A stretch of 64,000 bases of DNA from Pseudooceanicola nanhaiensis DSM 18065. Its GTDB lineage: Bacteria > Pseudomonadota > Alphaproteobacteria > Rhodobacterales > Rhodobacteraceae. The notes under the pieces are model-generated. The model saw only the letters and a list, made by a program, of their open reading frames with translations, was not told the DNA's origin and did no database searches. Location of the stretch: NCBI RefSeq assembly GCF_000688295.1, contig NZ_JHZF01000014.1:1-64000 (forward strand). Reading direction: 5' to 3'. The position numbers and the translations under genes are program-made. Positions 30,945-39,482 of the stretch are shown here, one piece after another (the first letter of the stretch is position 1; each line of letters opens with the position of its first letter).

Positions 30945-32032
30945 GCGGACCGATGGACGGCCTCACGGTCGCCGATTTCTCCGAGCTTCTGCCGGGCCCC
31001 TTCATGACCGGGGCCATGGCCGAGATGGGCGCGCGGGTGATCAAGATCGAACGCCCGGCGGGCGACGGCATGCGCCGCAGCCAGCCCGGCACCTTCGAGA
31101 TCGTGAACCGCGGCAAGTCCTCGGTCGCGCTGGACCTCAAGGACCCGGACGACCAGGCCCGCGCCATCGAGATCGTGTGCGGGGCCGACGTGATGGTCGA
31201 AGGCTTCCGGCCCGGCGTCATGGACCGGCTGGGCCTTGGCTATCAGGCCATGGCCGCGCTGAACCCGCGCCTCGTCTACATCTCGATGTCGGGTTACGGG
31301 CAGACCGGGCCGCTGGTGAAGGCGCCGGGGCACGACCTCAACTACCTCGCGCAGGCCGGGGTGACCTCGCTCTGCGGAACGCCCGATGGACCACCCGAGC
31401 ACAGCTTCGGGCTGCCGGTGGCCGATCTGGGCGGCGGCATCTACGGGCTGGCCGCGGTCCTCGCGGCGCTGCTCCAGCGCGGGACGACCGGACGGGGCCA
31501 GCATCTCGATCTGTCGATCACCGACTGCCTCGCCCATTGGGTGAACCCGCGGCGCGGCGTCTACAACGTGACCGGCATCACCGACCTGCAGGCGCAGCGC
31601 AGGGTGGCGCTGGTCCGGCCCGCCTACGGGGTCTTTGCCTGCCGGGACGGCGCCATCTCGATCGCCGCGCTCGAGGATCACTTCTGGCGCGCGCTCTGCG
31701 CCGCGCTCGACCTCGGTGCCTTCGACGATCCCGCCTTCGCGGGCATCGCGGCGCGGCGCGAAAAGGCGCAGGCGCTGAACGCCGCCATCGCCGCCGCCGT
31801 CGCCCCGATGGACCGGGCCGACGCGCTGGCGCTGATGGCGCGGCACGACGTCCCCGCCAGCCCGGTCCTGACCGTCGACGAGGCGACCGCGTCGGCGCAT
31901 TTCGCCGCGCGTGAGCTGATCGTGGAGACCGCCTGCGGCCCCGCCGTGCCCTTCCCGGTCCGGCTTGACGGCATGGCCCGCGACCTGCCGCCGGCCCCCG
32001 CCCTGAATTCCGCTGGAGACGTCACCCGATGA
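30941..32032 (+). CDS. CaiB/BaiF family (class III) CoA-transferase
   Basis: This 363-residue protein starts GLTVADFSELLPGPFMTGAMAEMGARVIKIERP, as class III CoA-transferases and alpha-methylacyl-CoA racemases do. Later come GYGQTGPLVKAPGHDLNYLAQAG, with the expected Asp at the active-site region, and GQHLDLSITD. It overlaps the synthetase by four bases and the TctB gene by four, so it is firmly in the operon. It either moves CoA between acids or epimerises a 2-methylacyl-CoA; which one cannot be told here. Confidence 0.88.
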   Translation: MSGPMDGLTVADFSELLPGPFMTGAMAEMGARVIKIERPAGDGMRRSQPGTFEIVNRGKSSVALDLKDPDDQARAIEIVCGADVMVEGFRPGVMDRLGLGYQAMAALNPRLVYISMSGYGQTGPLVKAPGHDLNYLAQAGVTSLCGTPDGPPEHSFGLPVADLGGGIYGLAAVLAALLQRGTTGRGQHLDLSITDCLAHWVNPRRGVYNVTGITDLQAQRRVALVRPAYGVFACRDGAISIAALEDHFWRALCAALDLGAFDDPAFAGIAARREKAQALNAAIAAAVAPMDRADALALMARHDVPASPVLTVDEATASAHFAARELIVETACGPAVPFPVRLDGMARDLPPAPALNSAGDVTR

Positions 32033-32508
32033 CTGCCGAAGACCCCAAGCCCCCGCACAGGATCGCGGGGTTCAACACGCTCGAACTGGCGGCCGGCCTG
32101 CTGATCTTCCTGCTCGGCGTCGTCGTCGCGGTCGAGAGCCTCACCTATCCCTTCGGCACGCTCCGCAACGTCGGCCCGGCGATCTTCCCGATGCTTCTCG
32201 GCCTCATCCTCGCGGCGCTCGGCCTCGCCGTCGTCTTCGAGGGCCGCGTCTCGCTCGCCGTGGCGCCGCAGGTGCCGTGGCGCGCGGTGCTGGCGATCTG
32301 CGCCTCGCTCGGCGCCTTCGCCCTGCTGATCGACAGCGCCGGGGCCTACGTGGCGATCTTCGCGCTGATCTTCCTTTCGGGGCTTGCCGACCGGCCCTAC
32401 CGCCCGGTGACGCTGCTCTGCGTGGCGCTGGCGCTCTGCGTCTTCATCACCGCGCTGGTCATGGGCTTCCGCGGCATCGTCAACATCGACCTTCTGCCGG
32501 GAGCCTGA
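32029..32508 (+). CDS. tctB: Tripartite tricarboxylate transporter, TctB small membrane subunit
   Basis: A 159-residue protein with four hydrophobic helices (ELAAGLLIFLLGVVVAVESL, AIFPMLLGLILAALGLAVVF, AVLAICASLGAFALLI, VTLLCVALALCVFITALVMG). This is the size and topology of TctB, the small membrane component. The motif GTLRNVGPAIFP before the second helix is typical. It lies one base from TctA. Confidence 0.9.
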   Translation: MTAEDPKPPHRIAGFNTLELAAGLLIFLLGVVVAVESLTYPFGTLRNVGPAIFPMLLGLILAALGLAVVFEGRVSLAVAPQVPWRAVLAICASLGAFALLIDSAGAYVAIFALIFLSGLADRPYRPVTLLCVALALCVFITALVMGFRGIVNIDLLPGA

Positions 32509-32509
32509 G

Positions 32510-34024
32510 ATGGACCTCTTCGACAACATGATGATGGGGTTCTCGGTCGCGGTCTCGTGGTCGAGCCTCTGGGCCTGCTTCATCGGCGTGACGCTGGGCA
32601 CCTTCATCGGCGTCCTGCCGGGCGTGGGCGCGCTGGCGGGCATCTCGCTGCTGATGCCGCTGACCTTCGGCCAGTCGGCGACCGACGCGATGGTGATGCT
32701 GGCGGGGATCTACTATGGCTCGATCTACGGTGGCTCGACCGCCGCGATCCTGCTGAACCTGCCGGGCTCGGTCACCTCGGCGGTGACCTGTTTCGACGGC
32801 TACCCGATGGCCCAGAAGGGCGAGGCGGGCAAGGCGCTTGCGATGACCACGCTGGCGAGCTTCATCGGCGGCTGTTTCGCGATCGTGCTGATGATGACCT
32901 TCGCGCCGCCCCTCGTCGCCGTGGCGCAGAGCTTCGGCAGCCCCGAGTATTTCGCGATGACGGTCCTGGGCCTGCTCGCCGCCTCGACGCTCAGCCAGGG
33001 CTCGCCGGTCAAGGGCATCGCGATGGTCGTGGTCGGGCTGCTGCTCGGCCTCGTGGGGACCGACATCCAGTCGGGCGTCGCGCGTTTCACCTTCGGCTCG
33101 CGCGAGCTGCTGGACGGGATCAGCCTCGTCGTGCTGGCCATGGGGCTCTTCGGGGTGTCCGAGATCCTCATCAACTTCACCTCCTCGGTCTTCGCCACCT
33201 CGCGGCAGAAGGTCGACACCTCGTGGCAGGCCATGTGGCCGACCAAGCGGGAATGGAAGGACACCAGCGGGTCGATGGCGCGCGGCTCGGTTCTGGGCTC
33301 GATCATCGGCATCCTGCCCGGGGCAGGCGCGGCGATTGCCGCGTTCATCGCCTATTCGGTCGAGAAACGCGTCAGCAAGACACCCGAACGCTTCGGCAAG
33401 GGCGCGATCGAGGGGCTGGCCGCGGCCGAGACGGCCAACAACGCCGCGGCGCAGGCGGCCTTCATCCCGACGATGAGCCTCGGGATTCCCGGCTCCGCCA
33501 CCATGGCGCTTCTTCTGGGGGCGCTGCTGATCCACGGCATCCAGCCGGGGCCGCTGGTGATCCAGACCGATCCCGACCTCTTCTGGGGCCTGATCGCCAG
33601 CTTCTGGATCGGCAACCTGATGCTGCTGGTCCTGAACCTGCCGCTCATCGGGATCTGGGTGCGGATGCTGCTGATCCCGTATCACATCCTCTATCCCTGC
33701 ATCCTCTTCTTCATCTGCCTCGGCGCCTATTCCGCCCGGAACAACCCGATCGACATCTTCCTCGTCATCGTGTTCGGGCTCATGGGCTACGGGATGAAGC
33801 TTCTGCAGCTGCCCGCGGCGCCCCTTCTGCTGGGGCTGGTGCTCGGCCCGATGGCCGAGGAGCATTTCCGCCGCGCGCTGCTGCTGTCGCGGGGCGACGC
33901 CATGGTCTTCCTGACCGAACCGATCAGCGCGGGGCTGCTGGCCACCGCGGCGATCATCGTCGCCTCGACAATCTGGTCGTCGCTGCGCCGGCGCAAGCGC
34001 GCGCTGGCGGACACGGCCGCATGA
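32510..34024 (+). CDS. tctA: Tripartite tricarboxylate transporter, TctA large membrane subunit
   Basis: A 504-residue protein with about a dozen membrane helices. It carries the TctA signatures GVLPGVGALAGISLLMPLTF near the N-terminus, IYYGSIYGGSTAAILLNLPG around residue 65-85, and GILPGAGAAIAAFIAYSVEKR near 270. TctA is the sodium-dependent permease that takes a carboxylate from TctC. Gene order B-A-C and location between CoA-activating enzymes imply import of the same acid those enzymes handle. Confidence 0.93.
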   Translation: MDLFDNMMMGFSVAVSWSSLWACFIGVTLGTFIGVLPGVGALAGISLLMPLTFGQSATDAMVMLAGIYYGSIYGGSTAAILLNLPGSVTSAVTCFDGYPMAQKGEAGKALAMTTLASFIGGCFAIVLMMTFAPPLVAVAQSFGSPEYFAMTVLGLLAASTLSQGSPVKGIAMVVVGLLLGLVGTDIQSGVARFTFGSRELLDGISLVVLAMGLFGVSEILINFTSSVFATSRQKVDTSWQAMWPTKREWKDTSGSMARGSVLGSIIGILPGAGAAIAAFIAYSVEKRVSKTPERFGKGAIEGLAAAETANNAAAQAAFIPTMSLGIPGSATMALLLGALLIHGIQPGPLVIQTDPDLFWGLIASFWIGNLMLLVLNLPLIGIWVRMLLIPYHILYPCILFFICLGAYSARNNPIDIFLVIVFGLMGYGMKLLQLPAAPLLLGLVLGPMAEEHFRRALLLSRGDAMVFLTEPISAGLLATAAIIVASTIWSSLRRRKRALADTAA

Positions 34025-34047
34025 TCCATTCAACAGGAGGAGAACCC

Positions 34048-35019
34048 ATGTTCCAACATCTCAGCAAGCTGGCCGCCGCGGGCGCCATCGTCCTGGCCGC
34101 CAGTGCCGCGCAGGCCCAGGACTTCCCGACGAAACCGATCACCTGGATCGTGCCCTACACGCCCGGCGGGATCACCGACACGAGGTCGCGCCTGATCGCG
34201 GACGAATTCGGCAAGGCGCTTGGCCAGACGGTCGTGGTCGAGAACAAGCCCGGCGCGGGCGGCACGCTCGGGCTCGAATATGTCGCGCGGTCGGATCCGG
34301 ACGGCTACACCATCGTCTACGGCACGCTCGGCACGCTGGCCGCGGCGCCGTCGCTCTACAACAACCTGCGGTATGACAGCCTCGAGGATTTCGTGCCGAT
34401 CCACATGATGGGGTCCTCGGCGAACACGGTGATCGCCTACAAGGACACGCCCTACAGCACGCCCGAGGAGCTGGTGGCCTATGCCAAGGAGCATCCCGGC
34501 GAGGTGACCGTGGGTCTCGCGGGGATCGGCACCGGCACCCATCTCGCCTCCGAGCTTTTCGCCAACGCGGCGGGGATCGAGCTGCTGCAGGTGCCCTACA
34601 AGGGCTCGGCCCCGATGCTGAACGACCTGATCGCGGGCCGTCTGGACATCGCCTTCGACTATCCCGTCTCGACCCTCGGGCATGTGCAGTCGGGCGCCGT
34701 GAAGGTGCTGGGCGTCACCTCCGAGGAGCGGCTGGAGCTCTTCCCCGACGCGCCGACGATGGCCGAGGCCGGTCTGCCCGACGCCGTGACCGGGTCGTGG
34801 TCGGGCATCTTCGCCCCGGGCGGCACTCCGCCCGAGCGGGTCGAGATCCTGGCCGACGCCTTCGCGGCCGCGATGGAAAGCGAAGCGGTCAAGGACGCCT
34901 TCGAAAAGGTGCAGTCCGAGATCTGGATGATGCGGGGCGAGGAGATGAGCGATTACGTGGCGGCCGAACGGGACCGCTGGACCGGTATCATCGAAGCCGC
35001 CGGCATCGAGAAGCGGTGA
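34048..35019 (+). CDS. tctC: TctC-type periplasmic solute-binding protein
   Basis: The 323-residue product has a signal peptide (MFQHLSKLAAAGAIVLAASAAQAQ) and then FPTKPITWIVPYTPGG, the start typical of the Bug/TctC family. VVVENKPGAGGTLG and the VPYKGSAPMLNDLIAGRLDI region are also conserved. The start is set by AGGAGG seven bases before the ATG. Bug proteins bind small carboxylates with no basic side chain contact, so specificity is not readable. It ends the operon; a terminator follows. Confidence 0.93.
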   Translation: MFQHLSKLAAAGAIVLAASAAQAQDFPTKPITWIVPYTPGGITDTRSRLIADEFGKALGQTVVVENKPGAGGTLGLEYVARSDPDGYTIVYGTLGTLAAAPSLYNNLRYDSLEDFVPIHMMGSSANTVIAYKDTPYSTPEELVAYAKEHPGEVTVGLAGIGTGTHLASELFANAAGIELLQVPYKGSAPMLNDLIAGRLDIAFDYPVSTLGHVQSGAVKVLGVTSEERLELFPDAPTMAEAGLPDAVTGSWSGIFAPGGTPPERVEILADAFAAAMESEAVKDAFEKVQSEIWMMRGEEMSDYVAAERDRWTGIIEAAGIEKR

Positions 35020-35044
35020 ACCGGTGACGGCGCTGCAAACAGGA

Positions 35045-35067
35045 ACGGGGGCCGCGAGGGCCCCCGT
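35045..35067. terminator. Bidirectional terminator between tctC and SDR gene
   Basis: ACGGGGGCC and GGCCCCCGT form a 9-bp perfect stem around GCGAG. It lies between convergent genes. T-rich stretches on either side are short, so efficiency is uncertain. Confidence 0.65.
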
Positions 35068-35089
35068 TGCGCTTCGGCGACGGCGGCGC

Positions 35090-35839
35090 TCAGCGTCCGC
35101 CGGTCACCCCGATGGTCTGGGCCGACACGAGGTCGGCCAGCGAGGAGGCGAAGAAGGTCACCGCCTTGGCGATATCCTCGGGCTCGGCCAGCCGCGGCAT
35201 CGGCGTCAGCGCCAGCGACCGCTGTTCCAGCTTGTCGAAATCCGGCCGCGCCCGCAGCCGCGGCGTTGCGACGAGACCCGGCGCGATGGCGTTGGCGGTG
35301 ATGTTGAACGCTCCGGCCTCGCGCGCCAGAGCGTTGGTCATGCCGATCAGCCCGGCCTTGGCGGCCGAGTAGTTCGTCTGCCCCTTGTTGCCCAGATGGG
35401 CCATCGAGGACATGTTGATGATGCGGCCCCAGTTCCGCTCCATCATGCCCGGCAGCACCGCGCGGCAGCAGTGGAAGGCGGCCTTGAGCACGACGTTGTG
35501 GACATCGTCCCAATCCTCCTCGGCCATCTTCAGCAGGTACTTGTCGCGCGCGAAGCCCGCGTTGTTCACCATGATGTCGCAGGGGCCGAGCGTCTCTTCC
35601 GCCGCCGCGAAGACCTCGGCGACCGAGGCCTTGTCGGTGACGTCGCAGACCCCCGTCCAGACCTGCGCGTCCGGCACCGCGCCCTCGATCTCGGCCCGGG
35701 CCGAGTCGAGCGCTTCGGAGGAAATGTCGATCAGCGCGACCTTCGCGCCTTCGCCTGCCAGCATGCGGCCGCTGGCCCGGCCGATGCCGCCGCCCCCGCC
35801 GGTGATGAAGGCGACGCGCCCCTGCAGCCCGAGATCCAT
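35090..35839 (-). CDS. Short-chain dehydrogenase/reductase (FabG-like)
   Basis: A 249-residue SDR with the cofactor motif ITGGGGGIGRA, NNAGF in the core, and the catalytic Ser-Tyr-Lys in MSSMAHLGNKGQTNYSAAKAG. IDIS after the second strand suggests NAD, not NADP, because of the Asp at its end. It probably oxidises a 3-hydroxyacyl-CoA or related alcohol in this pathway, the step after hydration by the enoyl-CoA hydratase. It is divergent from the DUF35/thiolase operon and shares a promoter gap with two palindromes, so the two are likely co-regulated. Confidence 0.9.
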   Translation of the reverse strand: MDLGLQGRVAFITGGGGGIGRASGRMLAGEGAKVALIDISSEALDSARAEIEGAVPDAQVWTGVCDVTDKASVAEVFAAAEETLGPCDIMVNNAGFARDKYLLKMAEEDWDDVHNVVLKAAFHCCRAVLPGMMERNWGRIINMSSMAHLGNKGQTNYSAAKAGLIGMTNALAREAGAFNITANAIAPGLVATPRLRARPDFDKLEQRSLALTPMPRLAEPEDIAKAVTFFASSLADLVSAQTIGVTGGR

Positions 35840-35862
35840 GTTCTTCCTCCTTGGGATATTTG

Positions 35863-35955
35863 CTTACTGTTGGGTAAGTTTAATCCCATCTGCGGCGATC
35901 AATAGCAATATCTGTGTTGTGCATGAGGGTAAAACTTTCTACCCAATAGTAGAAA
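35863..35955. promoter_or_regulatory. Two related palindromic operators between divergent genes
   Basis: Site A (35863-35878) reads CTTACTGTTGGGTAAG; site B (35936-35955) reads TTTCTACCCAATAGTAGAAA. Read on the opposite strand, site A matches the core of B (TACCCAAYAGTA). The 7-bp arms of B are perfect. They lie 24 bp before the SDR start and 17 bp before the DUF35 start. This is the look of TetR- or GntR-type repressor sites; no such regulator is encoded next to them in the window. Confidence 0.65.
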
Positions 35956-35971
35956 ACGAAGGAAAGACGAG

Positions 35972-36379
35972 ATGACGGCGTTGGAAAAACCAGACCTCTA
36001 CGAGCTCGACGGGACCGGCCCGGGGCTGAAACTGATCTTCGGCCGATGCGCCGCCTGCGAAGAGCTGCACTTCCCCCGGACCGGCTATGGATGCCCGCGC
36101 TGCGGCGCCCGGCCCGAGAATGTGACGGCCGAAGCCCGTGCAGGGCAGGCAACCCTTCTGACCTTCATAACGCTGCATGCCAAGCTCGCCCCCGGCATCA
36201 CCCCGCCCTGCGTCGTCGGTGAGGCCGAGATCGCGCCGGGCATGATCGAGGAGGTCATGCTCTCGGGCGGGGCCGAACAGTACCGCGACGGCATGGCGAT
36301 CGTCGCCCGCGCCGAAGAGGTCGAACGCGACGGCGAGACGCGCCTCGCCTGCCGGTTCGCGCCGAAAGAGGAGGTCTGA
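35972..36379 (+). CDS. DUF35 OB-fold zinc-ribbon protein
   Basis: A 135-residue acyl-CoA-associated OB-fold protein with a zinc ribbon CAACEELHFPRTGYGCPRCG, followed by an OB fold (LLTFITLHAKLAPGITPPCVVGEAEI). DUF35 proteins form complexes with SCPx-type thiolases and steroid or aromatic side-chain lyases. The thiolase gene begins two bases after its stop, which fits a partner role. Confidence 0.88.
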   Translation: MTALEKPDLYELDGTGPGLKLIFGRCAACEELHFPRTGYGCPRCGARPENVTAEARAGQATLLTFITLHAKLAPGITPPCVVGEAEIAPGMIEEVMLSGGAEQYRDGMAIVARAEEVERDGETRLACRFAPKEEV

Positions 36380-36381
36380 AC

Positions 36382-37527
36382 ATGGCAAACCTGTCCGACA
36401 TGCGTCCCGTCTACGTCATCGGCGTGGGCATGCACCCCTACCAGTTCGCCAGTGACACGCTCTATATCGACATGGGTCTCACCGCCGTGCGCGGCGCGCT
36501 CGAGGACGCGGGCATCGCCTTCCCCGAGGTCGAGAGCGCCTACATCGGCTGCACCGGGATCGGGATGGCCGCCGGGCGGATCATGTTCAACCACCTCGGC
36601 TCCACCGGGCTCGCCTGCACGCAGGTCGAGAATGCCTCGGCCTCCGGGTCCTCGGCGTTCCAGATGGCGGTGCTCGAGGTGGCGGCCGGGCGGCGCGACG
36701 TCTCGCTGGCCGTGGGCGTGGACAAGACCGGCGACCAGCTCCGCGCGGTGCAGAAGGAGAAGGTGAGCCGCCTGTCGGACACCGCGACCATCCCGCTGGT
36801 GAAATACGCGCTGATGGCCGAGCACCTGAAGAAGGAGAAGGGCCTCAGCGCCGAGGACCTCGCCATGGTCGCGGCCAAGAACCACACCAACGCCTCGAAG
36901 AACCCGAATGCCCAGTTCCGCAAGCCCCGGACGGTCGAGCAGGTGCTGGCCTCCACGCTGGTCGCGGGCACGACGACCTCTCTCATGTGCTGTCCGCGCG
37001 GCGAGGGGGCGGCGGCGGCGATCGTGGCGAGCGAGGACGCGATCCGCCGGCTGGGCATCCTGGGCGGCAAGCCGATCCGGGTCACCGCCTCTGTCCTGCA
37101 ATCCGAGACGCCGCAGGTCGGGCGCGAGATCCCGTCCGTGACGCTGGCCCAGCGGGTCGCCGAGATGGCCTATGACGAGGCGGGCATCAAGGCGACCGAC
37201 CTCGATTGTGTCGAGTTGCACGACGCCTTCGCCATCGAGGAGATCCTCTATACCGAGACCTTCGGCCTCGCCCCCAAGGGCGCGGGCCAGCATTTCCTGC
37301 GCGACGGCGGTTCGGCCATCGGCGGGCGCTGCTGCGTGAATTCCTCGGGCGGGCTGATCGGGCAGGGGCATCCGCTGGGGCCGACCGGCCTCGGGCAGGT
37401 GCACGAGCTCACCCGCCAGCTGCGCGGCGAGAACGGCGAGCGGCAGCAGCCGGGCGCCCGCATCGGCATGGCGCACATGATCGGCCTCGGCTCGATCTCC
37501 ATCGCCCATATTCTGACCAAGGACTGA
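36382..37527 (+). CDS. SCPx-type thiolase / acetyl-CoA acetyltransferase
   Basis: The 381-residue protein has the thiolase fold as found in sterol-carrier-protein-X thiolases: VENASASGSSAFQMAVLEVAAG early and CVELHDAFAIEEILY and CCVNSSGGLIGQGHPLGPTGLG late. The conserved nucleophile cysteine position of classic thiolases is replaced by a Ser-rich loop (ENASASGSS), as in some DUF35-linked members that act as aldolases or lyases. It may cleave or make a carbon-carbon bond at the CoA end of the substrate. Confidence 0.88.
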   Translation: MANLSDMRPVYVIGVGMHPYQFASDTLYIDMGLTAVRGALEDAGIAFPEVESAYIGCTGIGMAAGRIMFNHLGSTGLACTQVENASASGSSAFQMAVLEVAAGRRDVSLAVGVDKTGDQLRAVQKEKVSRLSDTATIPLVKYALMAEHLKKEKGLSAEDLAMVAAKNHTNASKNPNAQFRKPRTVEQVLASTLVAGTTTSLMCCPRGEGAAAAIVASEDAIRRLGILGGKPIRVTASVLQSETPQVGREIPSVTLAQRVAEMAYDEAGIKATDLDCVELHDAFAIEEILYTETFGLAPKGAGQHFLRDGGSAIGGRCCVNSSGGLIGQGHPLGPTGLGQVHELTRQLRGENGERQQPGARIGMAHMIGLGSISIAHILTKD

Positions 37528-37530
37528 CCC

Positions 37531-38328
37531 ATGCCCGAGTATGAAACCCTGATCTACGACAAGGCCGACAACGGGGTGGTCACGATCACCCTCAACCGGC
37601 CGGACCGGATGAACACGCTCGGCGGCTCGATGAAGCCCGATCTCTACGACGCCTTCCAGAACGTCATGCTGAACGACCGCGACCTGCGCTGCGTGATCCT
37701 CACCGGCGCGGGCGAACGCGCCTTCTGCGCCGGGGCCGACATCAAGGAGCGGGCCGCGAACCGGCCGCCCCGCGCCGAATATTATGCCAAGCAGAAGTTC
37801 ACCCATGACCTGACCCGGCTGATCGAGGAGTTCGAGCGCCCGGTCATCGCCGCGATCAACGGCGTGGCGCTCGGCGGCGGCATGGAGATCGCGCTCTGCG
37901 CCGACATCCGGATCGCCGCCGATCACGCGAAGATGGGCCTGCCCGAGGTCAACCTCGGCGTGCTGCCCGCCGCAGGGGGCACCCAGCGGATGCCGCGGCT
38001 GATCGGCGGGCCGCTGGCCAAGGAGCTGATGTTCACCGGCCGTCACATCACCGCCGACGAGGCGCTCTCCTATGGCATCGTCAACCGCGTCGTGCCGCAG
38101 GCCGAGCTGATGCAGACCGCCCGCGCCATGGCGGACGAGATCGCGGCCAAGCCGCCGCTCTCGGTCGCCTTCATCAAGGCGGCGGTGAACAAGGGCCTGC
38201 AGGTCGGGATCGAGGAGGGGCTGGAATACGAACGCCTCGGCGCCGCGATGATCATGGACAGCGCGGACCGGGCCGAGGGGATGGCCGCCTTCCTGGAAAA
38301 GCGCAAACCCGTCTTCAAGGGGGAATGA
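37531..38328 (+). CDS. Enoyl-CoA hydratase/isomerase family protein
   Basis: A 265-residue crotonase fold with the oxyanion-hole motif [31 protein letters not shown], and the catalytic region [25 protein letters not shown] containing two Glu. These residues fit a hydratase. It is three bases after the thiolase and one base before the next gene, so the four-gene operon is tightly packed. It probably hydrates the enoyl-CoA made by the dehydrogenase at 27659. Confidence 0.9.
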   Translation: MPEYETLIYDKADNGVVTITLNRPDRMNTLGGSMKPDLYDAFQNVMLNDRDLRCVILTGAGERAFCAGADIKERAANRPPRAEYYAKQKFTHDLTRLIEEFERPVIAAINGVALGGGMEIALCADIRIAADHAKMGLPEVNLGVLPAAGGTQRMPRLIGGPLAKELMFTGRHITADEALSYGIVNRVVPQAELMQTARAMADEIAAKPPLSVAFIKAAVNKGLQVGIEEGLEYERLGAAMIMDSADRAEGMAAFLEKRKPVFKGE

Positions 38329-38329
38329 G

Positions 38330-39346
38330 ATGTTCCGCACCCGGCTGACCGAGCTTTTCGGAATGCGCCACCCGATCATCGTGGGCGGCATGATGTGGCA
38401 TTCCAAGGCGGCCTTCGTGGCCGCCTGCGCCCGGGCCGGGGCGATGGCCTTCCTCACCCCCAAGAGTCACGACAGCGCCGAGGCGTTCGAGGACGATCTC
38501 GCGAGATGTGTCGACCTGGCCGAGGGCGCGCCCTTCGGCGTCAACTTCTCGATCTCGCGCTTCCGCTCGAACGAGATCAACGAGACCTGCCTCGCCATCG
38601 CGCAGCGCCACGGCGTGACCCGGTTCGAGACCGCCGGAAGCCATCCGGGCGACATGATCGACCGCATCCACGACGGCGGCGGGGTGCTGATCCACAAGTC
38701 CACGCAGCTGCGGCACGCGGTCAAGGCCGCGGCCTCCGGCGTCGACGCGGTCACCATCGTCGGGATGGAGGCGGGCGGCCATCCCGGCATCAACCCGCAT
38801 CCCGGCCACGTGATCCTCGCGCAGGCGCTGAAGGAGATCGAGGTGCCGATCGCGCTCGGCGGCGGGCTCGGCACCGGGCGGCAGGTGCTGGGCGTGCTGG
38901 CGCAGGGGGCCGAGGCGGCCGTGGTCGTCAGCCGGTTCCTCGCCAGCGCCGAGATCGACGCGCATCCGAACTACAAGGCCCGGATGGTCGCCGCCGGCAT
39001 GGACGATACGGTCGCGGTGCTCCAGTCGATCAAGGACACCTGGCGGGTGCTGAACAACGACACCGCCCGCCGGGTGCAGGAGATGGAGCGCGAGCTTGGC
39101 CTGACCGCGCGGCATGCGGATTTCGGCGACCTGGTCAGCGGCCGCCATGGCCGGGACTGGGCCTATGTGAAGGGCGACGTGGACCGGGGGCTGGTCTCGA
39201 TGTCCTCGGCCATCGCGCATGCCGACAGCGAGGAGGGGGCCGGAGAGGTCGTCGCGCGCCTCGTGCGCGAGATGGAGGACGCCTGGCAGCGTCTCGCGGG
39301 GCTCCGCCTCCCGGAGGCGTCGGTGCAGACTCCGAAGGCGGGCTGA
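38330..39346 (+). CDS. Nitronate monooxygenase family (FMN) protein
   Basis: A 338-residue TIM-barrel flavoprotein: LTELFGMRHPIIVGGMMWHSKAAFVAA at the start, IVGMEAGGHPGINPHPG in the middle, and IALGGGLGTGRQVLGVLAQGAEAAVVVSRF near the phosphate site. This family includes nitronate monooxygenases and enoyl-ACP reductase-like proteins. In acyl-CoA operons such genes recur, possibly as reductases. The exact substrate cannot be inferred. Confidence 0.85.
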   Translation: MFRTRLTELFGMRHPIIVGGMMWHSKAAFVAACARAGAMAFLTPKSHDSAEAFEDDLARCVDLAEGAPFGVNFSISRFRSNEINETCLAIAQRHGVTRFETAGSHPGDMIDRIHDGGGVLIHKSTQLRHAVKAAASGVDAVTIVGMEAGGHPGINPHPGHVILAQALKEIEVPIALGGGLGTGRQVLGVLAQGAEAAVVVSRFLASAEIDAHPNYKARMVAAGMDDTVAVLQSIKDTWRVLNNDTARRVQEMERELGLTARHADFGDLVSGRHGRDWAYVKGDVDRGLVSMSSAIAHADSEEGAGEVVARLVREMEDAWQRLAGLRLPEASVQTPKAG

Positions 39347-39482
39347 GCCCTCCCCGGGCGGCGGCTTGCCAACCGCCGCCCCCGGACCTATTCTCGCGCC
39401 CTGCAGCCAGACCGGCCCGGCCCCAAGCGCCGGACCTGCCGTCAGCCAGCCGTCCACCCTCTTTCCCGCGGACCATCCTGCC

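Noticed and set aside
36085-38463. A 792-codon open frame on the minus strand opposite the DUF35, thiolase and hydratase genes
   Set aside because: It is a high-GC shadow. The plus-strand genes have conserved motifs and tight spacing, and the minus frame has no recognisable domain.
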